A stretch of DNA of 64,000 nt from Nitrospirota bacterium (GCA_016215155.1 JACRLQ010000098.1:29186-93185), one strand, 5' to 3'; counted from the stretch's first letter, positions 52,069 to 61,015 are shown. Numbers and translations: made by a program. The notes: generated by a model from the letters alone, not told the origin.

Positions 52069-52719
52069 ATGAAACTCTCTGTGCCGGTGATAGGTATTCT
52101 GCGCGGGGTTGACGAGGCCTTTTTCCCTGACCTCATGACGGCCGCGTTTGATGCGGGGCTTCAGGCGATGGAGGTCACGATGAACACTGAAGGCGCTGAG
52201 CGCATTGTCCGGAAGAACCTGTCGCGTGTCCCAAAAGGCAGGTATCTGGGCATCGGTACGGTGCGCAATATCGACGAGGCCAAAAGGGCCCTCGACTCCG
52301 GAGCTGCGTTCATCGTCACACCGAACACCGATGCCGGGGTGATCGGGTACGCAAGGGGCCGGGACGTCCCTGTTATTGCGGGCGCGTTCAGTCCGACGGA
52401 GGTCTACACGGCCTGGAGCAGCGGGGCATGTATGGTCAAGGTGTTTCCCTGCGGCCTGCTGGGGCCTTCCTATATCCGGGAGCTCCGGGGCCCCTTCGAC
52501 GACATCGACCTCGTTGCTGTGGGGGGCGTGACTGTCGGGAACCTGCGTGACTATTTCGATGCGGGTGTCCGGGCCGTCGGCGCGAGTTCCGCCCTTTTCG
52601 GAAAGACGGCGCTCACTGACAGGGATTTAAAGAAGCTTTCGGGACATGTAAAAAAGTTTGTTGAAGCCTGTCCCTTATGCCATGATAATGGGCTGGAAAA
52701 TAAAGACATTCGACGGTAA
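52069..52719 (+). CDS. eda: KDPG/KHG aldolase
   Basis: 216-residue TIM-barrel class I aldolase (2-dehydro-3-deoxyphosphogluconate / 4-hydroxy-2-oxoglutarate aldolase). Catalytic Glu in AMEVTMNTEGA, Schiff-base Lys in CMVKVFPCGLLGPSYI, and phosphate loop VAVGGV. The ATG at 52069 fits the family start (KLSVPVIGILRG). 6-phosphogluconate dehydratase is not nearby, so an Entner-Doudoroff role is unproven. Confidence 0.9.
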   Translation: MKLSVPVIGILRGVDEAFFPDLMTAAFDAGLQAMEVTMNTEGAERIVRKNLSRVPKGRYLGIGTVRNIDEAKRALDSGAAFIVTPNTDAGVIGYARGRDVPVIAGAFSPTEVYTAWSSGACMVKVFPCGLLGPSYIRELRGPFDDIDLVAVGGVTVGNLRDYFDAGVRAVGASSALFGKTALTDRDLKKLSGHVKKFVEACPLCHDNGLENKDIRR

Positions 52720-52732
52720 ATAGGAGGAAGAG

Positions 52733-53683
52733 ATGTTCAGACCGGCAATAAAGGTGATTGACTGTACGGTAAGAGACGGCGGACTGATGAATAAATGGCA
52801 GTTCACCGATGAATTCGTGAAAAAGACGTATGATGCCGTGAGCGCCGCCGGCGTGGACTACATGGAGATAGGATATCTGAGCTCGGAGGGCGCCTTCTCC
52901 CGCAAAGAAATGGGCCCGTGGAAGTTCTGCGCCGAATCCGACCTCCGGCGCATCATCGGCGACGGGGAAAAGAAGATTAAGCTTGCCGCCATGGCCGATA
53001 TCGGCCGCATTGAGTATGCGGATATCCCGCCAAAGAGTGAAAGTTCCCTGGATATGATACGGGTTGCCTGTTACGTGCATCAGGTGGACTCGGCCATCGC
53101 CCTCGCGCACCACTGCATGGAAAAGGGATATGAGGCGACGATAAACCTCATGGCCGTCTCGACGGTGGGCCTAAGGGAGCTGAACGAGGCGCTCGAGGAC
53201 CTGAACAAGAGCCGTATCCAGGTCGTGTATCTGGTGGACAGTTTCGGCGCGTTTTATTCGGAAGACATAGATACCCTGGCGCGTAAGTATATCGAACGTC
53301 TTCCTGAAAAGACGATCGGCATTCACTGCCACAACAATCAGCAGCTTGCCTTTGCCAATACCATCGCGGGCATCATCGCCGGGGTCAATTTTCTGGATGC
53401 GACGCTGTACGGCATAGGCCGCGGCGCCGGCAACTGCCCGCTTGAACTCCTGCTGTCGTTTCTGAAGAACCCGAAATTCAGGGTGAGGCCCCTGGTGCAG
53501 GTGATCGAGACCCAGATCCTGCCCTGGCAGGAAAAGATAGACTGGGGATATTATGTCCCTTACATGCTGACCGGGACGCTGAACCAGCACCCGAGGACCG
53601 CCATGGCTCACATGGAATCGGAGAACAAGAACAAGATTACCGATTTCTTTGACAGTGTCACGAGCGCGCTCGATATGGATTAG
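52733..53683 (+). CDS. HMGL-like aldolase (DmpG/HOA-type TIM barrel)
   Basis: 316-residue HMG-CoA-lyase-like aldolase. The metal-binding start is IDCTVRDGGLMNKW and the second metal motif is IGIHCHNNQQLAFAN; GIGRGAGNCPLELLL is typical of 4-hydroxy-2-oxovalerate aldolase relatives. A strong ribosome site (AGGAGGAAG) precedes it, 13 bp after the KDPG aldolase stop. The same kind of protein occurs in polysaccharide clusters; its substrate is unknown. Confidence 0.85.
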   Translation: MFRPAIKVIDCTVRDGGLMNKWQFTDEFVKKTYDAVSAAGVDYMEIGYLSSEGAFSRKEMGPWKFCAESDLRRIIGDGEKKIKLAAMADIGRIEYADIPPKSESSLDMIRVACYVHQVDSAIALAHHCMEKGYEATINLMAVSTVGLRELNEALEDLNKSRIQVVYLVDSFGAFYSEDIDTLARKYIERLPEKTIGIHCHNNQQLAFANTIAGIIAGVNFLDATLYGIGRGAGNCPLELLLSFLKNPKFRVRPLVQVIETQILPWQEKIDWGYYVPYMLTGTLNQHPRTAMAHMESENKNKITDFFDSVTSALDMD

Positions 53684-53806
53684 GATGCTGTAGCCGCTGC
53701 CGACCTCCGGGGTGCCGTCGCGGATTGCCGGAAGAGTGATGCGGCGAGTGCCGCCGTAACACCCATGCATTATCAGAAAGGGTGAATCAGAGAGGCTTTT
53801 TTTACT

Positions 53807-54721
53807 TTAGAGTTCGACGATCCTTGTGCTGATCTCGACCGCCGCCTCGGCCCCCTGACCGGCGGAGATGATCGCCTGGGAGTGGCCCTGACGGAGAGAA
53901 CCCACGACAAAGAGGCCGGGGATGCTCGATTCGCCCGCACCGCGAGTGACGATCTTGAACCCCTCGGAGTCGCGCTCCAGGTCAAGGCCCTCCAGGTAGT
54001 CGTCGTTCATGGAAATTCCGCCCCAGCCGAGTATGACCTCGCAGGGAATGACCCGCCCGTCGCTGAGCCGTATCCCCTCGAGGGTCGTCACTCCGAGCAG
54101 CTCTTCCGGCCGGCCCTCGACCAGGCCTATCCCCTCATCTTTGAGCAGCTCCGCGTATTGGGGCAATGGGGAGAAGCCGTGGGCGAGGAAGGTCACGTCG
54201 TTTGTGTACATCCGCTTCATTGCGAGGCTGATGCGCACGCCTTTAATGGTGCGGTCTATCACGATCAGCTTTTTGCCGGTGGTGCGGTAGCCGTCACAGA
54301 TCATACAGGTGTAATAAGAGACACCGAAGAAACGGGAGAGGTTTTTAAAGGGGGCGATGGTCTCGTTGGCCCCCGAGGCGGCTATGACGAAACGTGAGAG
54401 GTGGCTCTTCCCGCCGGCCAGGACCTCGAACAATCCGTCCCGGACCGTCACGCGCTCTACCCTGGCGCGTTCGACGACAACGCCGAAGTTCGCCGCCTGG
54501 TCGAGACCCGTTTCAAGGAGGGCCGGTCCCGAGATGGTGTGGTGGCCGAGGTAGTTTTCGATGTGTTTTGCGTGGTTGGTGCGTCCACCGGGGGTGTGAA
54601 AGAGCACGACGCTGAAGTTGTAGCGGCCCAGGTAGATGCCGGCCTGCAGACCTCCGGGACCGGCCCCGATGATAACGCAGTCAAGAGGCCCTTCTGTGCA
54701 AATACCGTGTTTTTTTTCCAT
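53807..54721 (-). CDS. Thioredoxin-reductase-like flavoprotein
   Basis: 304 residues. FAD motif CVIIGAGPGGLQAGIYLG at residue 14; a CxxC in TCMICDGYR at the usual TrxR position; C-terminal FAD-contact motif GLFVVGSLRQGHSQAI. The NAD site reads KLIVIDRTIKGVRISLAM and lacks the normal GxGxxA fingerprint, so it may use ferredoxin or another donor, as in some deep-branching TrxR relatives. It lies 30 bp after a secreted cupredoxin gene. Confidence 0.82.
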   Translation of the reverse strand: MEKKHGICTEGPLDCVIIGAGPGGLQAGIYLGRYNFSVVLFHTPGGRTNHAKHIENYLGHHTISGPALLETGLDQAANFGVVVERARVERVTVRDGLFEVLAGGKSHLSRFVIAASGANETIAPFKNLSRFFGVSYYTCMICDGYRTTGKKLIVIDRTIKGVRISLAMKRMYTNDVTFLAHGFSPLPQYAELLKDEGIGLVEGRPEELLGVTTLEGIRLSDGRVIPCEVILGWGGISMNDDYLEGLDLERDSEGFKIVTRGAGESSIPGLFVVGSLRQGHSQAIISAGQGAEAAVEISTRIVEL

Positions 54722-54751
54722 CGCTCCTCTTTCTGTATTTAGTATCCGTCT

Positions 54752-55090
54752 CTACCGGACTTCTATCGTTCCGCTCATCCAGGCGTGGTTGTCACACGAG
54801 TATTTAATCGTACCGGGCGAGGTGAACGTTCTTTTGAATTCATCCCCCTGGTTTAGTGTCCCGGAGTCAAAGCTCCCGTCATTGGCGGTCACGGTATGGG
54901 CTGCCGCATCCTTGTTCTTCCAGACCACCTCCTGGCCTGCCTTCACCGTAATCATTGCGGGTGAAAAGGCGCTGCCTTCAATCGCTACCATGGCTGCGGA
55001 GGAACTGTCCCCGGAAGCACTGATGCCATGCGCGGAAATAAGCAGTAACACAGGGATTGTCAAAACAAATATAATTGCAGATTTTTTCAT
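54752..55090 (-). CDS. Secreted plastocyanin-like cupredoxin
   Basis: 112 residues. The signal peptide (1-25, ending SAHGISA) precedes a type 1 copper domain with the full ligand set: His in AAAHTVTAND, then Cys, His and Met in YSCDNHAWMSGT. A periplasmic electron carrier, possibly donor to the caa3-type oxidase. The ATG at 55090 has AAGGAGAC upstream. Confidence 0.88.
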   Translation of the reverse strand: MKKSAIIFVLTIPVLLLISAHGISASGDSSSAAMVAIEGSAFSPAMITVKAGQEVVWKNKDAAAHTVTANDGSFDSGTLNQGDEFKRTFTSPGTIKYSCDNHAWMSGTIEVR

Positions 55091-55174
55091 AACGGTCTCC
55101 TTTTTTACATTATAGACCGGAAGCCGGCGGATGACAACACACAAATTCAAAGGCGGTAATTCTATCGAGAAAGG

Positions 55175-56299
55175 TCAGGGAAGCACTACGTTTCTGAGCT
55201 GTTCGGCGGCCCTCTCGGGGGAAATAGTGTTCACAAAAAGACCGGACCCAAGTTCGAAGCCGGTCGGGATGCTCGTGCGGGGGCAGATCTCGATATGCCA
55301 GTGGAAGAACCCCGCATTGTCTTCGTATTCGTCGCCATGCGGCAGGGAATGGAGGAAGAAGTTATACTGGACGCCGCCCAGGACGCGGTTTAGACGGGCC
55401 ATCGTCCGCTTGAACAGCCCCGCGAGATCGGAGATATCTTCAAGGCCCGAGTCCAGAAAATCGGCCTGATGCGAAAGCGGCAGTATATGCACCTCCCATT
55501 CATACCGGCTGGCAAAGGGTTTTATCGCGATAAAGCGGCTGCTGCGCTCGATCACGAACTGGCCGACACTTATTTTACGCCTTATCTCGCCCGATTCCCG
55601 GTCGTAGAGGGTGGCCTCGAACGTAAGCGCCTCATCTATCAGGCTGCAGAAGATACACCTGCGGGTGGCAAGGTAATGGGCTTGACTGTTTTTGACCTCC
55701 GCCTGAATGTTGTCCGGGACGACCGGCATGGCGATAATCTGGCTATGCGTATGACCGATACTGGCCCCGGCTGCAGGACCGAAGTTCTTGAAAACAAGGA
55801 CATATTTCAGGCGGTCGTCGGCGTGATATAGCTGCTCGATGCGGGTACGGTAGAGGGAAAAAAGAAGGGCGAGGTGTTCTTCCGACATTTCATGTATAAA
55901 GATCCCATGGGAGGAGTGGTCGATGACCACCTCGTGACGGCCGTAGCCGTCTATGGTCTGCTGCAATCCGTACACAAAATTGGGGCTCAGCGCTTCATCC
56001 GAGAGCACAGGATAGAGGTTCTCCACTATGCGCAGTTCCCAGTCGCCCACGGCAGGCACCTGGGCGATGGGTGCCGGCGTTTTGGCCTCGTTTCCTCGGC
56101 AAAAAGGACAGGCCGGCAGATGCGGACTCGTATCATGCGTTAAGGGCGCCTCCTCTTTTTTGGGCCGCATGCTCCGGGCGGTCGCGACAAGCACGGACTC
56201 GGTCGGCACGATAGGGTTGATCCGGATCTCGCGTATAACTTCCATGGCAGCAGATGTTTTTTTGTCGTTTTCGATCATTGAACTCAGGTCTCCCTTCAT
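55175..56299 (-). CDS. Galactose-1-phosphate uridylyltransferase-like HIT enzyme
   Basis: 374 residues of the GalT branch of the HIT superfamily. Zinc-type cysteines in CPFCRG and CIFCSL; the active-site motif is IGHTHSQIIAMP in place of the GalT HPHGQ, and FFHWHIEICPR is the second His motif. The HxHxQ variation points to a nucleotidyl transferase or phosphorylase of altered specificity (for instance ADP-glucose phosphorylase). The name GalT is therefore not assigned. Confidence 0.8.
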   Translation of the reverse strand: MKGDLSSMIENDKKTSAAMEVIREIRINPIVPTESVLVATARSMRPKKEEAPLTHDTSPHLPACPFCRGNEAKTPAPIAQVPAVGDWELRIVENLYPVLSDEALSPNFVYGLQQTIDGYGRHEVVIDHSSHGIFIHEMSEEHLALLFSLYRTRIEQLYHADDRLKYVLVFKNFGPAAGASIGHTHSQIIAMPVVPDNIQAEVKNSQAHYLATRRCIFCSLIDEALTFEATLYDRESGEIRRKISVGQFVIERSSRFIAIKPFASRYEWEVHILPLSHQADFLDSGLEDISDLAGLFKRTMARLNRVLGGVQYNFFLHSLPHGDEYEDNAGFFHWHIEICPRTSIPTGFELGSGLFVNTISPERAAEQLRNVVLP

Positions 56300-56589
56300 A
56301 AATCTCCACTATTATATCCGTCAGCGTTAAATCTTTCTCTTTTATGGCCAAGTGGCACATGGCAGCAAATTAGCAGACCAGAAGAATTCTTTATCTATAC
56401 CTTGATGATGAAGACGGCGACCCAAAAAGGAACTACATGATAGTAAGCCGAAATCCTGCGATGAAAAGGAGATCATTAACACACACTGTTATTGATGAAA
56501 GTTAAGGTCAACTGGCTTTATTTATTAGGGTGGGATGATGTATTGTCAAGTCGGATTACTGAGAATATAGTACCCTTCAAAATACGGAT
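56300..56589. other. Intergenic region, 290 bp
   Basis: Upstream of the GalT-like gene (minus) and past the end of the ATPase gene. A 43-codon plus-strand frame without a start codon (LYLYLDDEDGDPKRNY...) could be a gene remnant. Nothing is recognised. Confidence 0.35.
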
Positions 56590-57900
56590 TTATTCCTTAT
56601 TTACCCGAATTGAAACCACCAGCCTGTCTTCATGGAATAATGCAATGCCTTCCTCCTCTGCAAGCTTTATCATGGCATCGGTAAAACCCTTCTTACTGAA
56701 TAGGCAGAAATATTCTTTTCTTGTCTTTACGCCCCACTGCACCTTTTGTGCTTTTTGTTTGAGTTCTTCATAAATGTTGGTACCGACTGGCTTCTCTGAC
56801 CATTTGACCTCACAAAAGAGAATGGTATCCCTGTCTTTGTCGAGCGCGACAATATCGATCTCTCCATTATTGTCCCACCACCTGCCGATCGCCGAAAAAT
56901 GTAAGAGTTTTTCCCTGTTCCTCCAGAGCGTTTCAATGGCGACTTTTTCATAGGTAGCGCCGAGATGTTGGGAAAGTTCTTTCTTGATGAGATCAAGGAC
57001 ATCCTTTGCTTGCCCCATTTCGAGTTCTCCGCGCTTTGGGAATATGAATCTGAACCAGAACAGGAAGAACTCATCGGTTATTCGGTACAGCCCCTTTTTA
57101 CTCTTCAGGGGTTTTTCTTCTGTTACAGGTAATTCTCTTTCGACAATTTTAAGATCGGCTAAAACGCTGAGGTATTTATTAGCAACAGGCTGGTTTATGC
57201 CGGTTGCATTAACAATCTCCGAAAGTTTACGTTTGCCGTGTGCAATCGCCTGAAGCATGGCAAAATAATAGCGGGGCTCCCGAAGTTCTTCACGGAGGAT
57301 AAATTCCACTTCGTCATAAAGCAGCCCTCCCTTTTTCAGGACATGATCCGTCAGGTTTTTTTCAAAGTCTTTTTCGGAGGAGAGCTGAAGCCAATATGCC
57401 GGTATCCCGCCGGCAATTGAAAAATGCGCCAACTGGTCGGCAAAGGGTTTTCCTGCGCGAAATTTACAGACTGAAGAAAAAGGCATAGGATCCACACGCC
57501 ATTGCCCGGTCCTTCGTCCATAAAGAGGAGAACGGTAACCCAGGACCTCGTTTTCCATCATGGCCATGCTTGAGCCCAGAAGTATTACGTATAAGGATCC
57601 TTCGCGCCAGTATTCATCCCATGCTTTTTGAAAAAGGCTTGGTATGCCGGGATTGGACCATATGAGATAGGGGAATTCATCTATTACCAGAACAAAGCGT
57701 TGTTTTTTTTTCTTTATGTACTCAAAAATATCCTCCCATACTGAGAAGCCCGTTGTATGGGGCTTGTCTTTGATGAATTGCTTTGTCAGCTCAGTCTTGC
57801 CGACCCTACGCTTACCCCAAAGTACCACAAATTGCGCCTTCGGCTCGTTCCATTTTTCCTCGAGAAAGGCCAGCTCTTTTGCCCTGTCAATAAATTTCAT
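56590..57900 (-). CDS. AAA ATPase with DUF234 domain (archaeal-type ATPase)
   Basis: 436 residues. Walker A is GKRRVGKTEL (about residues 30-39), Walker B FVLVIDEFPYLIW, and the arginine-rich sensor region is in YRSPLYGRRTGQW; a winged helix (about 220-270) and a C-terminal DUF234 nuclease-like domain (LFCEVKWSEKPV) follow. Between FIKDKPH and SVWEDIFEYI about 25-30 residues common in relatives appear to be missing. The ATG at 57900 has GGAGG eight bases upstream. Members of this family are often mobile and of unknown role. Confidence 0.82.
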   Translation of the reverse strand: MKFIDRAKELAFLEEKWNEPKAQFVVLWGKRRVGKTELTKQFIKDKPHTTGFSVWEDIFEYIKKKKQRFVLVIDEFPYLIWSNPGIPSLFQKAWDEYWREGSLYVILLGSSMAMMENEVLGYRSPLYGRRTGQWRVDPMPFSSVCKFRAGKPFADQLAHFSIAGGIPAYWLQLSSEKDFEKNLTDHVLKKGGLLYDEVEFILREELREPRYYFAMLQAIAHGKRKLSEIVNATGINQPVANKYLSVLADLKIVERELPVTEEKPLKSKKGLYRITDEFFLFWFRFIFPKRGELEMGQAKDVLDLIKKELSQHLGATYEKVAIETLWRNREKLLHFSAIGRWWDNNGEIDIVALDKDRDTILFCEVKWSEKPVGTNIYEELKQKAQKVQWGVKTRKEYFCLFSKKGFTDAMIKLAEEEGIALFHEDRLVVSIRVNKE

Positions 57901-58108
57901 GAAACGCGCCTCCATATATACTTTACAGTATTATACTCATGAGTATATAAAAATAAAAGCTTAAGCATTACTTATTCGTGATAAATGCCGAGAAATGGGA
58001 GAAGAAAAAAACGCAAAATTAGGTACACATTAGGTACATTTACATCGGGAAGGAATTATACCGACAGGTCATACATCCAGATAACTCTTTGATAACAAAC
58101 ATGAAAAG

Positions 58109-58185
58109 TGGTGCCCCCTGCATGATTCGAACATGCGGCCCCAGGTTTAGGAAACCTGTGCTCTATCCTACTGAGCTAAGGGGGC
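58109..58185 (-). tRNA. tRNA-Arg (anticodon CCT)
   Basis: 77-nt cloverleaf on the minus strand: acceptor GCCCCCT/AGGGGGC, D-arm GCTCAGTAGGATAGAGC, anticodon loop TTCCTAA, T-arm ATGTTCGAATCAT, encoded CCA. It decodes AGG. It stands alone. Confidence 0.96.
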
Positions 58186-58361
58186 GATAGACTAGAAGAA
58201 ATTATAACATGACAGGGGCTTTTTTTGTACGTTTGACCGTCCTCGAACCTGTCCTATCGCATACCAAATTCCGAAAATCCGCGAGTTTAAACCACGATCG
58301 TATTCGCTGTCTTTACAACAGCCATGGACAAATGCATAATAAAAAAGGAGGTGGTTTCGAT

Positions 58362-59087
58362 ATGATAAAACTTTCCAGATTGCTCCCCACAGTGATGATA
58401 TCCACTGCCCTTCTTCTGTCCCAGGGCTGCGCCGGCAAGTCGAACCATGCTCTCGTTAAAAGTGACATGGCGCTTCTTGCGCCGATCAAGATGGTGCGCT
58501 ATGAGACCCCCGGGATTATGAAGGCCTCAGGCGCCGAGACGACGCTGCTTGCGCTTGTGACGATCGCAGCCCCCGGCGGCTCTGCGCTGCTCGTTGTCGG
58601 AGATGCAGTTGGAAAGTCCCGGGGCTCCGAGACGCAGGGGATCATCCCCGACTTCGGCTCAGCGGTTATGGAGAGGTTCCTCGTAAATGTACGGCAGGCG
58701 GTCCCTGGCTGGCCGGAGCTTTTAGTCGTGAGGGATCCGATCAAGGAGGAGATGAACGAACCTGCGACGGTCATCGAGCTGGATGTAAAGCGCCTCGCAT
58801 ATGGCAGCATAGATCTCTCCCGGGGAGGGATTGTACTTGAGCGCGGGCTGGATAAGGGCGTTATTGCCGACGGGTTTCTTTCAAAGACCGTTGTGAAGAT
58901 GAAAGATCCCAAAGGAGAGGTGCTCTGGGAAAAGAGCTATGTATATCTTTCGAAGGACTTCGGCAGGGAAAGGACCCTCGAAGAACTCGAGGCCGACAAT
59001 TGCAGCCTGCTTAAAGAGGAGATGATGTTTGCGGCGGAGAAGACCGCGCAGGACTTCATCGACCATCTAAACGGAAAAAACTACTGA
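58362..59087 (+). CDS. Outer-membrane lipoprotein, unknown function
   Basis: 241 residues. Signal peptide with lipobox LSQGCAGK (Cys at 23). The ATG at 58362 follows an AAGGAGGTGG ribosome site, and the upstream in-frame extension is unlikely. The mature domain has alternating beta strands without a recognised motif; a glycine-alanine hydrophobic stretch (IAAPGGSALLVVGDAVG) lies around residue 68. Confidence 0.8.
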   Translation: MIKLSRLLPTVMISTALLLSQGCAGKSNHALVKSDMALLAPIKMVRYETPGIMKASGAETTLLALVTIAAPGGSALLVVGDAVGKSRGSETQGIIPDFGSAVMERFLVNVRQAVPGWPELLVVRDPIKEEMNEPATVIELDVKRLAYGSIDLSRGGIVLERGLDKGVIADGFLSKTVVKMKDPKGEVLWEKSYVYLSKDFGRERTLEELEADNCSLLKEEMMFAAEKTAQDFIDHLNGKNY

Positions 59088-59184
59088 TCATTTATTTTAT
59101 GTGCGTCATTCCCGACGTTCTTAATCGGGAATCCACTTTTTTCCTTTAAGGGACCTATCTGTCCATGCCCACTGAGTCGCGGAT

Positions 59185-59436
59185 TTATTTTCTCTCCTGA
59201 GGCGCCACAACAACCATCTCTATCCACGGGACCTCTGATTTTACTCTCTGCTGTATGACCTGGACCAGGTCCATTCTGGTAATGTGTCACCTCCAGCAGA
59301 AGCCTGTGGGCCTGATCCTCACGGTCTTGTCCTGTATGTCCACAAACTCTATGTCGCCGCCTGAACCCGCGTATTTCCGACGTTCTTCGTCTACGATACG
59401 CCTGATCATTTCCCTGTCTTTTTCTCTTGTGTCCAT
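59185..59436 (-). CDS. NifU-domain protein with in-frame UGA at the second cluster cysteine (candidate selenoprotein)
   Basis: 83 residues if the UGA at 59287-59289 is read through. The frame starts MDTREKDREMIRRIVDEERR and contains the NifU C-terminal motif GGDIEFVDIQDKTVRIRPTG. The cluster site CxxC appears as FCWR followed by UGA, so residue 50 would be selenocysteine or is a nonsense mutation. After the UGA the same frame continues HITRMDLVQVIQQRVKSEVP and IEMVVVAPQERK to a TAA, which fits the last helix and strand of the NifU domain. Ribosome site AAGGGGTG is upstream of the ATG. A hairpin with SECIS features follows the UGA. Family role: iron-sulfur scaffold or carrier. Confidence 0.65.
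59255..59274 (-). promoter_or_regulatory. Candidate bacterial SECIS hairpin
   Basis: On the mRNA sense strand, AU(G)GACCU / AGGUCAU forms a seven-pair stem with one bulged G and a five-base loop GGUCC. The loop begins 20 nt after the UGA, and its GGU falls at positions 21-23, against 19-21 for the loop of the E. coli fdhF element. At least one G in the first two loop positions, as in the bacterial consensus. Weak as evidence alone. Confidence 0.5.
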
Positions 59437-59572
59437 ATCACCCCTTAAAATAAACCCGCCCCTGCACCCCTCCCAAGAGGGGACTATTACTAAAGTCCTC
59501 CCGGGCGGGGTTTGCGGGAAGGAAAATGTTTCAGCAAAAAACCCGTACTGCCGTGTATAATTTTAGCAGATC

Positions 59573-60085
59573 ATGGACGATTTGGGCATTCTGGAAATCA
59601 TAAAAAAACGCAGAAGCGTCAGAAAATTCAGTGACGTCCCTGTAGCTGATGAAATGATTACACAGATTCTTGAGGCAGGCCGCTGGGCCCCCTCCGGGCT
59701 CAACAACCAGCCGTGGCGTTTTGCTGTCGTCACCAACCGCGTAATCATCTCGGAAATATCAAAGCTCACTCACTACTCGAAAGTAGTACTGGCAAGCCGG
59801 GTCCTTGTCCCCGTGTTTCTCGATACCGAAAAAAGCTATCACCGGGAGAAGGACATCCAGGCGGTCGGGGCCTGCCTGCAGAATATGCTCCTTGAGGCCC
59901 AGTCGCTCGGGCTTGGCGCCGTCTGGCTGGGAGAGATCATCAAAAGCGATGGGCAGATAAGAGGCATTCTGGGGCTTCAGGGGGGGCTCGAACTCATGGC
60001 GGTGCTCGCGGTGGGTCATCCCGCGGAGAGTCCGCGCCAGACGACGAGAAAAGACCTGAAGGAGCTTATCGTGTTTCAGGACTGA
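59573..60085 (+). CDS. Nitroreductase family protein
   Basis: 170 residues, FMN-binding nitroreductase fold of the short type. KKRRSVRKFSDVPV at the start (FMN phosphate site), RWAPSGLNNQPWRFAVV and the late LGLGAVWLGEI are typical. Substrate not predictable; common roles are quinone or nitro reduction, or flavin chemistry. Converges on the radical SAM gene. Confidence 0.88.
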   Translation: MDDLGILEIIKKRRSVRKFSDVPVADEMITQILEAGRWAPSGLNNQPWRFAVVTNRVIISEISKLTHYSKVVLASRVLVPVFLDTEKSYHREKDIQAVGACLQNMLLEAQSLGLGAVWLGEIIKSDGQIRGILGLQGGLELMAVLAVGHPAESPRQTTRKDLKELIVFQD

Positions 60086-60088
60086 TGA

Positions 60089-61015
60089 TCAGCTTTTGAC
60101 CGTCGCATGGTCAAATTTTTTCCCTTGGTATGTCTGCCTTAGTTCCAGATTCTTCTCGATATCATGCAGTATCTGATGCCTGTTCCTGCCCCATTCAGGC
60201 GCTATAAGTATGGCGTCAGGGGCTGTCGCGTAGAGCCTCTGGAAAACGATCTCCGGCGACGTCCGCTCGATGAAGTCGGCAATGAAGTCCAGATACTCCT
60301 GGTATTCAAAGACATGGAAGGGGTTTTTCCTGTATATTTCAGCCAGCGGCGTCTCCCTGACTATCTGTAGCTGGTGGACTTTCAGGAACTGCACAGGCAG
60401 TCGTGAGATAGTATCGGCCATGGCCAGCATTTCTTCCCGTGTCTCGGTAGGAAACCCGACGATGAGGTGCGCCCCGATGGCGATATTCCGGTCTTTCGTC
60501 ATTTCGATTGCGTCCAGAAAGGCCTGATAATCATGGCCGCGGTTTATGTATTGCAGACTTCTGTCGTAAGTGGACTGAAGCCCGTATTCGATAAGAATAA
60601 AATATTTTTTAGCCAGTTCTTCGAGCATCGCGATCTTCCCGGTATCGACCGCGTCCGGCCTGGTCCCGATGGCAAGGCCAAGTACACCGGGATGACTCAG
60701 GGCCTCATGATACATCTTTTCGAGCTCGGCCACAGGCGCGTAGGTATTTGTATAGGCCTGAAAATAGACGAGAAACTTATCGGCCTTATATCTTTTATTC
60801 ACATGTCCGATGCCAGACTGCACCTGTTCGCTTATGGAGAGGGTGGGCTTACAGGAGTTCGGCCGGAAGCTGTCGTTGTTGCAGTAGATGCAGCCCTCGA
60901 CCCCGAGCGTGCCGTCCCGGTTGGGGCAGGTAAAACCGGCGTCAACATTGACTTTGTAGACTCTTGTCCCGAATTGTTTTTTCATGAAGGGACCGAAGGA
61001 GTTATACCTCTGCAT
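60089..61015 (-). CDS. TIGR01212/YhcC-type radical SAM protein
   Basis: 308 residues of the YhcC-like radical SAM family. The iron-sulfur motif reads TCPNRDGTLGVEGCIYC near residue 29, longer than the canonical CxxxCxxC, as in this family. AYTNTYAPVAELEKMY and GTRPDAVDTGKIAMLEEL are further family segments. The reaction is unknown; related Elp3/MiaB-like proteins modify tRNA. Confidence 0.88.
   Translation of the reverse strand: MQRYNSFGPFMKKQFGTRVYKVNVDAGFTCPNRDGTLGVEGCIYCNNDSFRPNSCKPTLSISEQVQSGIGHVNKRYKADKFLVYFQAYTNTYAPVAELEKMYHEALSHPGVLGLAIGTRPDAVDTGKIAMLEELAKKYFILIEYGLQSTYDRSLQYINRGHDYQAFLDAIEMTKDRNIAIGAHLIVGFPTETREEMLAMADTISRLPVQFLKVHQLQIVRETPLAEIYRKNPFHVFEYQEYLDFIADFIERTSPEIVFQRLYATAPDAILIAPEWGRNRHQILHDIEKNLELRQTYQGKKFDHATVKS

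Noticed and set aside
59099..59143. Third copy of the dispersed repeat
   Set aside because: Only the CATTCCCGA/TCGGGAATCCA core matches; ends are missing, so not called as a copy.
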